64,000 bases of DNA from Adiantum capillus-veneris (GCA_014529385.2 CM043944.1:167655740-167719739), one strand, 5' to 3'; positions 1 to 11,469 are shown, counted from the first letter of the stretch. Notes: a model not told the origin generated them from the letters alone. Translations and numbers: made by a program.

Positions 1-1350
1 AAAGCTTCACTACTTTTCTTCTAATTTTGTGTTGAAAAGAGATTCTCAAGCTGAAAGAGAAGATCAAAACGACAAGGAAGAACAATGAGATCTCGAGGAG
101 CAATAAAAGAAACTCCTCCAAAGACAGATGACTTTGCTAAAACTCCTCAGCAATGAGAGACCTAAACAAGAAGAGAGGTACCACCCCTAACACAAGAAGA
201 TGCGGTGGCAGCTGAAAGAATCCTTGCACAATTTGATCTTAAAGAGCACCTAGAGATTATTGAGATCTAGTTTAGATGCCAAAAAGTGATCTAACAATTG
301 TGGCCTAAGATGTTGAAGATGCAAAGGCTGATACACAAAAATCCAATCAGGAGATAGTACAGCTCAAGCAATAAGTTACTGGCCTACAAGTGGACAAGGA
401 GTAGCTCCAAGACACTCTAAAAAGAATAGAGAAAGATGATGCAAGTATCTATCAGAACTTACTAAAGACAAAATGAAGCCAATATAGAGGTACAAGTGCA
501 GCAACAAGCATTAGAAGAGGCTCTAGAGGGGGAAAAGAAGAAATACTCCAAGTTGTGTGAGTCTTACGACATAGCAAAGCACACCCTCTCCACCCCCTAT
601 CTATTCAAGATGCACCTGCAACAACCTCTACATCACAAACATCCACAACAACTACTGAAGAGATTAAAACTTTGAAAGTAGAGCTTGAGTAGGACAAGAT
701 GTAGATGCAACTTCTCATGGTCAGGATTTTTGCCACCAACTCCCAAAGAGAACAACAAATCAAGGAGCTTCAAGAGCAATTAGCCAAAGATAAAGCGGAC
801 CTCATTGCTCATGCAGAGATGCACACCAAGGAGTTACAGTCCAAAGCATTGGAACTAGGTGCTCTCCAATCAAAGGCAATAGTACCATTCACCCAGACAG
901 AACACATAGAGTTTGAAAGCACTAACATGTCCCTAATGGATCTACCAAGTACATAATCCATGGGAGAAATGTAGGATATTGAAGAAGAGAAAGATTCTAT
1001 GGATGTCAGGGACAAGCCAAGAGATGAATAGAAGATATGCCATAAGGGTCTCACAAAGATTATATGAATACAAGCTCAAAGTGATAGAGTTGGTGGCTTT
1101 TCTAATGCTCAAACCAGATGAGCATGTCAAAAACTTCAAAGATGAGATAGTGGCCTTACAACTGATGATGAAGCAAGAAGCACTACTATGGAAGGAAAAG
1201 CTACTCCCAACTCTAGAGCCAAATGCAAAGGGGGATTACACAATTGAGCAGGTGTTTCTTATCTTGGAGAGTCAATACCTCTGGAGGAAGAAATGGTTTG
1301 AGAAAGACCCAAACATGAGACAACATACCAAAATGCTCCCAAGCATTTAA
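1..1350 (+). pseudogene. coiled-coil part of FLEG-type retroelement protein, copy 1 (decayed)
   Basis: This is a broken coding region with short open stretches separated by many stops and frame changes. From 705 to 956 it reads as a charged heptad-like helix rich in Glu, Gln, Lys and Leu. From 979 to 1350 a 123-codon stretch is rich in Lys, Glu and Trp (LLWKEKLLP, YLWRKKWFEKDP). The order, coiled coil then a Trp/Arg/Lys-rich block then the FLEG domain at 1485-1975, matches the better preserved copy at 60.05-61.88 kb, so I read it as the same protein family. It continues beyond the left edge of the window. I recognise no enzyme motif. A structural or Gag-like role is inference only. Confidence 0.5.
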
Positions 1351-1484
1351 CGATCGACCTGACATACCATGTGATTCCAAATTCCAAGACGACGATCATG
1401 GGAGACGTACTACACATGGAGGAGCAGGAGGACATCTATCCTCAATTGTCTAATAATTTCAAAGACTCCACACAACCATAAATC

Positions 1485-1975
1485 CATAGAGGCTTATATG
1501 GTACACACTCTAAAGGTAGTGAACTCTATTGCAAGATGTGCCAGACCTCACCTATCAAATGACGTGCAAAATTGCAAATATTATCCTCACATGTATAGAA
1601 GCTTTTGAGGACATCGATAAGGCCAAACACCCTTGGGAGGTGTTCCTAGAAGGAATCTCTGGCATTAGTTGGAACATGGAAATAGAAGCCCCCTCCAAGA
1701 ATATCATTGTGGGGATGGATGCATGACTAATGTTCCCCTCATCACACTACATGCAAACCTTTTGAAGAAGATTTTATGACGGGGTTTTTTGAGATGGACT
1801 CCTCCATCTTCAATCTGCTCACCAAAGTTTTGCAAACCAGGCATGTGGCATATCATAGCACATTGCTCAACAATCCATTTTGATATGTGTTAGTGAAAGC
1901 GGACATCATTGCAAGAGCAGCAAAGTTCAACCGAATCACAAAGACGTTAGAAAAATGATAGTTTGACTACTAAAG
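1485..1975 (+). pseudogene. FLEG domain, copy 1 (frameshifted)
   Basis: This copy is homologous to 61343-61879 (+) and 47273-47840 (-). Shared landmarks in order are AYMVHTLK (EEYMVKTLK in copy 3), a frame change near 1529, DVPDLTYQM, ILTCIEAF, W-x-VFLEG, G-x-SW, a stop at 1724, SSHYMQTF, a frame change, FEEDFMTGFFEMDSSIF and then ARHVAYH-like residues. At least two frameshifts and several stops make it non-functional. The last codons lie about 40 bases before a purine tract (2011-2023) and an LTR-like TG start (2024). I do not recognise the domain from any named family. Confidence 0.6.
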
Positions 1976-2010
1976 AGCATCCAATACTTGCACGAGGACA
2001 TGCATGGACT

Positions 2011-2490
2011 AGGAAGGGGGGAGTGTTTGGTCAATGCAGGTGATAGGTGCCCTCCTAGTCAACCACTCCATGTCTAAGCCCCAATTTTGATGTAATCTAT
2101 CTAATTTTTTCGAGAAGCCTTGTAAATGAGTCCATGTAATTTTTCATCTGAAAGTTGTATACATTGAGCTGTAATATTTTGTCATGAGCCCAAAGACATG
2201 CGAGTCGAGTGTTGGCCATTTTAAAAAGCCCTAGGTATAAAGCTCAATAGCTTTATTTTGAACGCAACAATTGTTACATTATCTTTTGAGTTTGAAGAGC
2301 TTTTGGTTGTACGACTGTAAGTGGCTACTCAACTACAACGTCTTGTAACTTAACAAACTTCCTAGTACTCTTTGACAAACCTTCTTTGTGGGTTTCAAAC
2401 TTCTTGGATCTCTTTGAAAAATCTTTCCATACACTATGAGCCTCCAAAGGTTCTATAACTTTGTCAACCAGGACTAGGAGGGTGAAAGCA
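2011..2490 (+). repeat. polypurine tract and LTR-like sequence
   Basis: The purine tract aggaaggggggag (2011-2023) is followed by TGTTTGG, the usual layout of a 3' LTR start. A TATA-like ggtataaagc lies at about 2230, roughly 207 bases in. The minus-strand LTRs starting at 47234 and 15750 have a TATA-like site at almost the same distance. The first 40 bases resemble the LTR start at 15750 (TTTGG, CCTCCTAGTC). An 11-base inverted pair (ccctcctagtc / gactaggaggg) sits near 2050 and 2472. The 3' boundary is uncertain. Confidence 0.45.
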
Positions 2491-2676
2491 TAGAATGGTG
2501 TCTACATACTTTGTGTCAATAGACACCAAGTATAATGCTATGTATGGCACCATAGTTGGATTTCAAGAAAATATATCCTATAGATTTACTTCTTTTTAAG
2601 TAAATACTTTTAATAAAATATATCCTATAGACTAACGGCTTCACAACTCCACTACGTCAAAACTGTCAAGCGTTAA

Positions 2677-2678
<2 letters not shown>

Positions 2679-2759
<81 letters not shown>
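2679..2759 (+). repeat. (TC)n microsatellite
   Basis: About 40 uninterrupted TC dinucleotides lie directly before the first readable part of the transposase-like gene. Confidence 0.95.
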
Positions 2760-2761
<2 letters not shown>

Positions 2762-3640
2762 GAGAAAATCGATGCTGGAGACTCTTTTCCTGATCTCACT
2801 TTGGTTCCATCTCATACATCATCACAAGCAACAATGGAGCTTCTTGAACTCAACAATGTGGAACACATGGATTTCACTTCACTATTACAATCAACAAGTT
2901 TTGTGTACCCTCATTCATCTCACCTAGAGTACCTATGGTTCACATGTGTGCTCCAAGAGAAAGGGTTGTCTAAATGAGGATGAAATTACTACAGTGAGGA
3001 GGTATGAAGCACAAGTTAAACTTGAGTACAAAAAGCGATGTCATGCATGAATGTAAGTACAACCCAACATCAACACTGGAGTAGAAGAATTCCATAGAGA
3101 AGATGTGGATGTATACACAAAGGAAGACATGAATCTTAGCAAAAACTATTCAAAATATTGTTCAACACATTGTGAGAAAATTATCTAGTTATGGAAAAGA
3201 AGACAGGAATGCAATTATGTAGGGTGTCCCAAGTGATGAGTGCATCTTGCCATGCTGTGAAGATGTATCTCTTTGCTTGAATGGCCTTATTTCTATACTC
3301 AAAGTCTCCTTACAAGAATTGAAGATTCCAAAAGAAACTGATGAGATCTTTTTGAAATGAATCACATTCAGCATGTTGGTGAACGGATTACTGTAGAATA
3401 ATGGGAGTCTAGGCAGGGTTGTTACTCTAAATAAGGTGGCAAAGCTTTTCAATCTTCATCCAAGGAATTTTTACTCGTCTTTAGGTAAAGTTGAAAGTGA
3501 TCATATGTCAACCACAATGAACTTCAACTTATACAAAAGGGAGTTTGGATATTCTCGGTTATCTAACGAATCAAAGTAGATATTGGATAGAGCACACTAG
3601 GGTGTCTCTAAATAAGAAAGATATTTGTCGGAAATGATTG
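2760..3640 (+). pseudogene. N-terminal part of transposase-like gene (decayed)
   Basis: A codon-like stretch is open from 2760 to about 2977 (starts IDAGDSFPDLTLVPSHTSS, contains MELLELNNVEHMDFTS). A second, from about 3060, reads GVEEFHREDVDVYTKEDMN. A third runs from about 3215 to 3590 with several stops (ILPCCEDVSLCLNGLISI, then TLNKVAKLFNLHPRNFYSSL). The pieces share strand and style and precede the transposase-like core at 4937-5985, so I take them as its 5' exons. No start codon is convincing. No domain is recognised in this part. Confidence 0.4.
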
Positions 3641-3769
3641 GGAAGAAAGTCTTATGAACAACATCCCATTCACTTACTTCATGACTCTCAAGTAAACACA
3701 TCTCATTCTTTTAATGACTAACTCTCATGTAAGACACCTTGTCCTTATGAATAGCTATGCATTGTTGTT

Positions 3770-4910
3770 ATGGAGTTATATAGAAACATTGTGTATAATG
3801 ATATCTATTTATGCAATTATGTGTGATATGTAGCAAAGTTGTGTGTTATGATAGTCCATTGTCTCTATGTAGGCTATTATGTGTTCTATATAGCAGAAGT
3901 GTGTAAAATAATAGCCAAGTCTCCTTGTCTATGCTGTTATGTGTGCCATGTAGAAGGACTTTTTTATAGTATGAGAGAATCATGTGGGATATATAGCAGG
4001 AATGTGTAATAATAGCACAGTATCTCTGTCCAAGCTACTATTTGTGCTATGTAGAAGAATTATATTACAAGCAAAGAGCACTATGTGTGCTATATAGCAT
4101 ACGTATGTGTAATAATAGCACAATATGGATGTCTATGCTATTATGCGTGATGTGTAAAAGAACTATGTTGTAGTATGAGAGCAATACTTGTGATATATAG
4201 TAGAAGTGTGTGCAATAATCGCACCATATATATGTCTATGCTATTATGTGTGCTATGTAGAAAACCTATGTTATAGTATGAGAGAAGTACGGTGTGCTAT
4301 ATAGCAAATGTGTGTAGTAATAACATATTATCCTTTTTTATGCTATTATGAGTGCTATGTAGAAGAACTATGCCATAGTATGAGAGCACTATATGTGCTA
4401 TATAGTAGACATGTGTAATAATAACACAATATCCATGTTTATTTTATTATGAGTGCTATGTGAAAGAACTATGTCATAGTATGAAAGCACTATATGTGCT
4501 ATATAGCAGATTTCTAAAATAATAGCATGTTATCCCTATCTATGCTCTTATATGTGCTATGTAGAAGAACTATTTTATAGTATGAGAGCAATATGTGTGC
4601 TATATAGTAGATGTGTGTAATAGTAGCCCAACACCGTGTCTATTCTATTATGTGTATTATATAGCAAAAATTGAGCATAATAATAGCATGCTACTTATCT
4701 GTGCTATTAGGTGTGCTAGACAATAGAGCTGTCTATAGTTATAGAAAATCATTTGTAGCTATGCCATTGTGTACTGTATAGTAGAATTGTGTGTAACGAT
4801 AGCATGAGATATCTATCTATGCTATTATGTGTGCTATGTAGCAGAGTTATAAGTAGTTATATACTAATGCATCTCTAGCTATGTAATTATGTATTATACA
4901 AGAAATGTTA
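3770..4910 (+). repeat. AT-rich tandem array 1, about 105-110 bp units
   Basis: Roughly nine to ten diverged units each read like gctattatgtgtgctatgta + gaagaactatg..tatagtatgagagca + tgtgctatatagyag + ..gtgtaataatagcac. The period is visible from the phrase ctattatg(t)gtgctatgtag near 4139, 4243, 4347, 4450, 4550 and 4650. Several units hold the ctatatag palindrome core. The array ends just before a pyrimidine tract plus AG that looks like a splice acceptor (about 4925-4938), so it probably lies in an intron of the flanking gene. A related array on the other strand is at 7265-8395. Confidence 0.8.
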
Positions 4911-4936
4911 TTGTGATGCATATTCTTCTTTTTTTA

Positions 4937-5985
4937 GCAGACAGAGTATTTCTTGAAGTTTAAAGAGAGCCACCCACATGTGAAAGTTGGACAAAGGTCC
5001 TTTGAGAAGTTGAAGCCTTGGTTCATGCAAAAGCTGAAAGATTGAAATACTTGTTGTTGTGTGTACCATATACTACTGATGTATTTCAAGGATGCATTTA
5101 ATATTATCCGCTCACATGCTTTTGGTTTTCTTGGGAAGTCATGTACATGTGAATTCAATGTTTTCAAATCAAACATGGTTAATGGAGGATGTCTTGTTGT
5201 TGAGCACTCATTTTCAGGGATCACAAAGTTGTGAGAATCTTGCATATGTACAAAGGATGAGGGGGATATGTTTCATAAGCACACCTACTTGATGGGCCAA
5301 TGCAAAAATTGTGGTGTGAAAAATCTCCGCCTTTGTCCACGAGAACAAGAAGAGATGACGAAGATAGTTCCACTACAAGTCTTTGAGGACATTCATGTTG
5401 AAACTAAGAATGGTCTAAGTAAGAGTAAGGTGTTTTCACTCAAGAAGGTGGATTTAAGTGAGCTGAGAGGGAGGATAAAAGGCCACATTAGAACCTTCAT
5501 CAAGCACAACTTCATTGAAAGATGGAAGGCAAATCAGTACAGAGAATGTTTGAAGGTGTTTCCTTTAGATACCATTATACATGTAGTAAACTTTGCTGAA
5601 AATTACTTGTTCAAAGAGAAAAATGAAATAAAATCCATGCATTGGCATACTGATCAATGCACCATTTTGGTTCACATAACTTTTAGGCGTAGCAATGAAG
5701 ATGATAGTATTATCAAGCAAATGCATTTCTACATCTCCGATGATAAGAAGCATGATACGCTATTTGTTTAGCATTGTTTTCTTCTTTGTGATCAATGGCT
5801 TAAAGATCAAGGGATGAATTTCAGAATATGGTGCAGCTTCACACTTCAAGGCTCAAGGCCATTTTACTTTGTTGCTAGGTATTACCAACTAATAGTTACA
5901 AAGATGACATGGATTTTTTTCGGTTTTGGCCATGGCAAGGGGGAGCATGATGGCACTAAACATGTATAACAAACTTTTTGAAATA
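4937..5985 (+). pseudogene. transposase-like protein core, DFAENY/GHGKG type (decayed)
   Basis: After the acceptor-like cttctttttttag a frame opens with TEYFLKFKESHPHVKVGQRS then FEKLKPWFMQKLKD. It changes frame, reads CCCVYHILLMYFKDAFNI and HAFGFLGKSCTCEFNV, then is open from 5268 to 5771. The long part has CKNCG, VVNFAENYLFKEKNEI, HWHTDQCTILVHI and MHFYISDDKKHDTLFV. After one TAG (Q to stop) it goes on with FLLCDQWLKDQGMN and FFGFGHGKGEHDG to about 5980. I remember this motif set from unclassified transposase-like proteins of plants and animals with an acidic FAENY site and a GHGKG..DG site. The FAENY site here has N where I expect D. A Mutator-, KDZ- or other DDE-type origin is open. Confidence 0.55.
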
Positions 5986-6141
5986 GTGTACATCTTCTTG
6001 ATGCAAAGAGATAGAATACATTTCATTAACAAATTCCAACAATTGAATCAACAAGGGGCATGGATACAATAGGGGTGCACTGGAATGCACCACTCTTTTA
6101 AAGGCATCTTCTAGATGCATGGACCTATGACTAAGATAAAA

Positions 6142-6555
6142 CTAGTGCTTTTCATTTGGTTTCTTCCTCTTCCTAAATGAGTCAAGGGGTATATCCATTA
6201 TGGGACTTCCACCTAGTTTCTTGGGAGTCGATCTCGTGCGCTTTGGTGTTGGCTTCTTTGGCTTGGGAGGTGGCAATACTTTTTGCGCATTTGCAATTGC
6301 CTCATCCGATGCTTCACGCTTACTGTCCACCCTTGGGGATGCTTTCGCACTCAATGAAAAATGCAACAGCCTTCTTGAAGCTAGTTGTTTCCTAGATGAT
6401 TTGACTGCAGTAGACTTTGTAGTCACGATGTATTCAATTAATTCACGTACTGCATCCCCTAAGGTAGACTCTACTTCACTTTCCCTATGCATCCCTGGTG
6501 TAATTGAGTCATCCTTCCTTATGATCCTCTTGTTAGAGCAAGCATGCAATGATTT
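6142..6555 (-). pseudogene. basic, NLS-rich C-terminal exon of partner gene
   Basis: A 135-codon open stretch is read on the minus strand from an acceptor-like cttgctttgcacag at 6556. It contains DAVRELIEYIVTTKST, then SSRKQLASRRLLHFSLSAKA. It ends with a strongly basic, Pro/Lys-rich tail (PPPKPKKPTPKRTRSTPKK and FRKRKKPNEKH) that looks like nuclear-localisation and DNA-binding sequence. It joins plausibly to the Cys-rich exon at 6806-7170 across a 250-bp intron (6556-6805). The simple splice does not keep frame, so there is either an indel or a different donor. It lies tail to tail with the transposase-like gene, with about 155 bases between them. The function is unknown. Confidence 0.45.
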
Positions 6556-6805
6556 CTGTGCAAAGCAAGTTATTTACTAAATCTCAATTAGAATATCCCA
6601 AAATACACACATAAATAATTATTTTGGACCTGCTAATGGTTTGCATGGAGACTCTCTTTGTCGTTGTCCTCATTAATTCTTATAGAAAGCTCTTTATTAG
6701 GGTGTATATACCTGCAAACCATTTCATTAAATGCAAAAGATTAAATTTCCAATGGAAAGAGAACCTTCAATAGTGCTAGTTAAATAATTCACATTCAGTA
6801 TTTAC

Positions 6806-7170
6806 CTGCACTTGATTCTTTCATCTCACTATTCACCTTCACACCAATCATATGCTTTGCTCTAGGGGGACCATACATGTTGCAATCTGGTGCAACAGAG
6901 TAGCCATAATCCCTACAAACATGACCAAAGCATAGCGTATGGTACACATGGGTGCAAGGAAGGGATAATTCTTCCAAGATTTTAGCATTGAAGGGGAATC
7001 CACATCCTACACAGTGGTAGAATCCATCAATTGCCACCTGGCTATTCCTCTCATCAGAATCTTCAGATGGAGGGAAAGGCTGAAATCAAATTGGCTCCCA
7101 TATTAAGTGAAGCCCTATCCATGCTAACACAAAAATTTAAGGTGTCCGGACTGCTTTGCTACGTCGGTCT
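6806..7170 (-). pseudogene. Cys/His zinc-binding exon of partner gene
   Basis: Read on minus from an acceptor-like cttctttgcaaaaacag (ends 7171). It has a frame change and then FPPSEDSDERNS and FYHCVGCGFPF, followed by LPCTHVYHTLCFGHVCRDYG and a final DC. The spacing C-x2-C...C-x-H-x2-H-x2-C...C-x(10)-C is RING-like, but the last pair is irregular. It ends at a GTAAAT donor (6805). The residues suggest a zinc-binding module. Whether it is a ubiquitin ligase or a transposon DNA-binding finger cannot be said. Upstream frame breaks mark it as decayed. Confidence 0.45.
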
Positions 7171-7264
7171 CTGTTTTTGCAAAGAAGAGTTTGTGAAACA
7201 AAGAGGAATAAAACATTGATAAGTATAAATAGCCCAACAAAAGTAAAACAATAAAATAAGATTT

Positions 7265-8395
7265 CATACACCTATGTTGTAGTCAATGATAGCATTTTTT
7301 CATATTTGCGTTGTATAGCACATAGCAAACCATGATAGCACATAGACTTTCTACATCTGCTATTGTGCTACATAGCACATAGACCAAGGATCACGTGCTA
7401 TGAGTGCTACATACATTATGTAGTGTAGATTATAGCAGAGGGATTATTTATAGTACCTCATATAACACATGGATTTTCTCTATTGCTATATATAGACAAG
7501 CTTGTTGTGGTATATGATATGATGTGTCATATACGCTATATAGCATACAATGTGCTAAATAGAACATAGCACATAACCACACACACTCTAAGAAGATGAG
7601 GGATTTATTGTGACCATATATCATATAGATTGTTCCATTTAGCACATATCACACATGAAGATTGTGCTATACAACACATTTCACAAAACCACAAAAACTC
7701 CAAGGATATGTAAAGATTGTGCTATATAGCACACATCACATATGTAGATTGTGCTTTATATCACATATCACATAGCACATAGCACATAGCACATAACCAC
7801 ACACTCTAGGGAGATGAGGATTATATTGTGACCATATAGTATACATATTTTGTTATGTAGCACATAGCACATATGAGGATTGTGCTATATCACACATATC
7901 ACAAAACCACACAAACTCCAAGGATATGTAAAGATTGAGATATATATCACATCGCACACAATGCATATCACATAATCACACATAGCATATATAACAGGGG
8001 CCACACACACTCCATGGCTATATTGTGAACATATAGCACACAAATATGCTATATAGCACATATTACATATGTAGCTTGTGCTATATATCACATATCACAT
8101 AACCATAAGTGCTACATTGTGGCCATATAGCACGTAGATCATCCTGTATAACACATGCCACAAATAGATTGTGCTATACAACATACAACACATAACCACA
8201 CACACTCCTTGAAGATGAGGGCTATATTATGGCCATATAGCATATATATTGTGCTATATAGCACATAGCACAAATGTATTGTGCTATACAGCATACAACA
8301 CACAACCATACACTCCAAAACACACATGACCACAAAACCACATGGGAGTGAAACCACACACTCCAAAAAAAACTCAAGCACATGTAGGATGGTGA
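7265..8395 (-). repeat. AT-rich tandem array 2, about 200-218 bp units
   Basis: About four to five diverged units are marked by ccacacacactc..gatgagg..tatattgtgaccatatag at about 7580, 7797, 7999 and 8195. Between the markers are runs of agcacatagcacat and the perfect 14-bp palindrome gtgctatatagcac. Read on the minus strand, the sense of the surrounding gene, it shows the same tgtgctatgtg / tgtgctatatagca words as array 1 on plus. It lies between exon-like pieces at 8470-9225 and 7170, so it is probably intronic. Confidence 0.8.
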
Positions 8396-8469
8396 GATGT
8401 CAACATTGTCGGTCTACATGATCTTGCATGTAATCAACCTACATTTGTAATCACATGGCCAGAGTGTTT

Positions 8470-9225
8470 GATTTTTGAGCACCCTCAGCCATATGCAGTT
8501 CTCTAACTTCATACTCCACCTGCTTCTTTGCATCCTCTAGTCTTAACTTTGAAACCTACAATTTGTCCTCTGCAATATTCTTTATTGCTGCAAGTACCCT
8601 GCTATCCTTCTCTTCCAATCGTACCAGGCACCCTCCTATAGGCACACTTGACAATGGTACAAACATACCTTCTATTTTCACTAATGGTCTGGCAGAAGCA
8701 CCAATGGTTCTGGAACCTCTCCCTTTACCACTCATATGGTCTTGCCACCTCTTGATCTTGCTTTGCAGATTGTGTCTTTCCTTTGAGGATTTCATTGCCC
8801 TCTCTTCAAAGATAGCCCATGCAATTTAATGTTTTCCGGGAGATGAGGTGGTTGTTGTGTAGTTTTCCAATGCAAAGGCCTTTCCAAACTGAGTCCCTAC
8901 TTCATACATGAAGGGACCCTCCTGGTACACATCCCAATGTATCCATACAAGCTTCTGTAAGAACTCTGATCGTGCATGGTATGCCTTCACTTTCTTTTGA
9001 CTACCCTAAATAGGATTTGGGAATATGAAGACATCATCCCACTACTCCTCAAAAATGTCATTTCTCCCTACCAAGGTACAAGGATCAACCCCCTCCAATG
9101 GCAATCCATGCTCTATATCAAATTCCTCGACAAGGCGGTAGAAATTTGTGTGCACAAGTGTTTTGATGTTCTTAACTAGACTGCTACTTGCTTGAAGCAG
9201 GTTCTTTGAGGAAGGTTCCATGATG
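8470..9225 (-). pseudogene. internal exon(s) of partner gene (decayed)
   Basis: One minus-strand frame can be followed with only a few stops. From the 5' side it reads SSSLVKNIKTLVHTNFYRLV, EEFDIEHGLPLEGVDP, KVKAYHARSEFLQKLVWIHW, GPFMYEVGTQFGKAFAL, a stop, AWAIFEERAMKSSKERHNL, KIKRWQDHMSGKGRGSRTIG, and PIGGCLVRLEEKDSRVLAAI. It ends in a Lys/Glu-rich helical piece near 8480. The continuous sense over 250 codons argues for a former gene. I do not recognise the family. The position between the N-terminal piece (9437-9715) and the Cys-rich exon suggests one multi-exon gene convergent with the transposase-like gene. Confidence 0.45.
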
Positions 9226-9436
9226 TAATCTACCTAGAAAAAGTACGATTAGCTCTACTTGTAATGATCTAAGTTGAGGAAGGTGCTATGATGCAATCTA
9301 CTTGCATAGACCCATGAGTCATGGTGTGCATGGTGTGGCACTCATGCACAGCTAAATGTAGGAGAGCAGAGTGTGGCATTCATGAACTCATTCATCTAGT
9401 TAAGCTCGCATTGTCAGATGTGATATAAATTAAACT

Positions 9437-9715
9437 CTATTGAAATAGAGCTACATGCAGCATAGAACCTAGTGCAACATATGCATCAACTTGGGGTACA
9501 TTTACATCGTTAGCTCCATGTTCGGAGCGAGTGGCTCTGCTAAAGGTTTCCTTCAAGCGGCTAAGTACGCTTGGTCCGGACCGTGTGCCCGTGGCATGCA
9601 TTTCTTGGCTTGAGCTATCGGGATTAGGCATTGGAAAACCCTCCATGACGTCGTAGTCAGAGGAAGAGTCACTAGCCGCTATGTTTGGGTCTTGGTTTGT
9701 ACTTCCTTAGGTCCC
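9437..9715 (-). pseudogene. Ser/Asp-rich N-terminal piece of partner gene
   Basis: The minus-strand frame reads STNQDPNIAASDSSSDYDV, then MEGFPMPNPDSSSQEM, VLSRLKETFSRATRSEHGA and a final DAYVALGSM before a stop at 9437. It is acidic and serine-rich, like a disordered N terminus. It is placed 5' of the piece at 8470-9225. The start codon is not certain; the Met at 9646 is only the first in the open frame. Confidence 0.3.
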
Positions 9716-10853
9716 CGCCGAGGGCCCGGAACCTAAGGTAGGTGGATAGTGAGAACTCGCGTAAGTCAAAATTCTCTCTAGTTGCTCCGTCTCTAGCACA
9801 CAACTAGAGTGTAGATGCATGTGCCTTTGGCACCCTACAAGCGTCGGCAAATAACCTCGAAGGTTAATCTTAGACGTCCGTTTTCACTCGTTTTTTGATG
9901 TTTTTTTAATGTTTTTTTAATGTTTTTTAATGATCGATTTTTAGATTAGTGTATGTGATAGATCTAAACGAGCATATCGGTCAGGGGGTTGTGGTGTCCT
10001 TTACAGCATAGCGTTCGGTTACCTGAAGCTCCGTTGGTCCTCAAAAAGGTCGATTTTTTAGCTACGTGTGAGGCTAAAATACGTCATTTTAAAGGCTGAC
10101 TGAGGCCTGAGCCTGAGCGTGAGCTTGGACTTGGGTTTAGGGGATATTCCCGATCTGGTATTACCTTTAAATTTTTAATTTTAAATTATTATTTTTTTAG
10201 TCTTTTTTTTTGGGATAAGGGCGCCGCGGCCGCGATGTGCACGCGAGCACACACACACCTAATCTACCTACTTACAACTAATACACCTACTCTTACACAC
10301 TAACACACTACTACAGCAACTCACTAACTAACATAACTACTTACTGTACTCTACACAGAACTAACATTATGGATCTACAACCTTAATACTAACACCAGCT
10401 TATCACAGAGAAAAAACACAGTACCTTATTAACAAGAAAACACAGTACCTTTCAATTCCTTCTTAACAAAATAATACACAGCAACAAATCAAACTCCTTC
10501 TTCTCGACACACACACCTTCCTTCTCTACTTTTCCCACAATTGAAATTGCACCACAAAGAAGCACAGAGTGCCATTCAAGCTTAGTGTATGGCATTCCGC
10601 AGCAATGGCGCCAAAAATGTGCGCGTCTGACGCACGTGTCAATGCAAGGGACTTGCCGATACACTGTGTGCGAGCCACAAATGGCTCCAAGCACACAGCC
10701 AAACTAATCTAGCAAGCTCAAGAGACAAAGGGTGTGTCACTCACCGCTCTACGCTCGCCTTCATGGAGGATTCCTCGCCGCGAAGAAGAAGAAGCTACCG
10801 TCGTGCCACGCTCAACCGCTTCGCCGTTGTCGTGCCATCGTCGCAATGCTCGA

Positions 10854-10857
<4 letters not shown>
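9716..10857. other. no recognisable gene
   Basis: Mixed sequence. 9890-9935 has tandem tgttttttta words. 10210-10250 is a short CpG-rich patch (gcgccgcggccgcg) followed by acacac. 10260-10450 is a run of ctac/acta-rich low complexity. I see no coding or RNA signal. Confidence 0.5.

Positions 10858-10950
<93 letters not shown>
10858..10950 (+). repeat. (CT)n microsatellite
   Basis: About 46 CT units followed by a short (CA)n. They generate long Ser-Leu and Arg-Glu open frames on both strands that are not genes. Confidence 0.95.
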
Positions 10951-10952
<2 letters not shown>

Positions 10953-11469
10953 CATACACACACACACAAGGAGATGAAGAAGAAGAAGATGGAGAAGGAG
11001 CAAGAGCACTCTTCAATTGCACAAATGAGAGAATGAGTGAATTTTAGGTTTAGTTGACTTCTATATGATTTCGCCCCATTCACACTTGGGCGCCCATGCT
11101 TAGCCAACTAACCCTTGAATTTTCCAGTTAGAGTGCACCTCTCGTCGGGGATCACTCTACCCTTTTCCTATTGGACCGACAAGCCCGGTAGTTGGCTCTA
11201 ACAAATAAATAATACGGCGTCTGTCGTAGGTGATAGGGTGTCCGTGAGCCACGAGGGTTAACAATGATGGTTGTGCAATATCATTCGTACTAACCCAAGA
11301 AGGATGACCTTCATCAACATACATGTTACTCTTGGATTTTTTCTCGTAATATTCAATTGGCTCCTCATAGTATGAAGTTGGTGATAGAATTCTCGAATTT
11401 GCAAGTATTTCTACATGTTGTGTGTACCTTACGATTGATCGGTTCTCAAAGTAAAGGAGGTTGTTGTCC

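Noticed and set aside
6177-6580. Plus-strand open frames over 6.18-6.58 kb
   Set aside because: The minus strand gives the more protein-like, lysine-rich sequence with an acceptor site; the plus frames are its shadow.
3770-8395. The two AT-rich arrays as CRISPR-like arrays or centromeric satellite
   Set aside because: Units are diverged, have no constant repeat with unique spacers, lie inside broken eukaryotic genes, and are too few for satellite DNA.
9890-10250. CpG-rich patch with a NotI-like site as a gene promoter
   Set aside because: Only about 40 bases are CpG-rich and no gene follows on either strand.
10718-11107. Long open frames over (CT)n arrays (Ser-Leu and Arg-Glu repeats), here and at 25.4, 28.7, 29.0, 40.1, 42.4 and 45.2 kb
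   Set aside because: Dinucleotide repeats give stop-free frames on both strands automatically; the flanking residues show no protein-like sequence.
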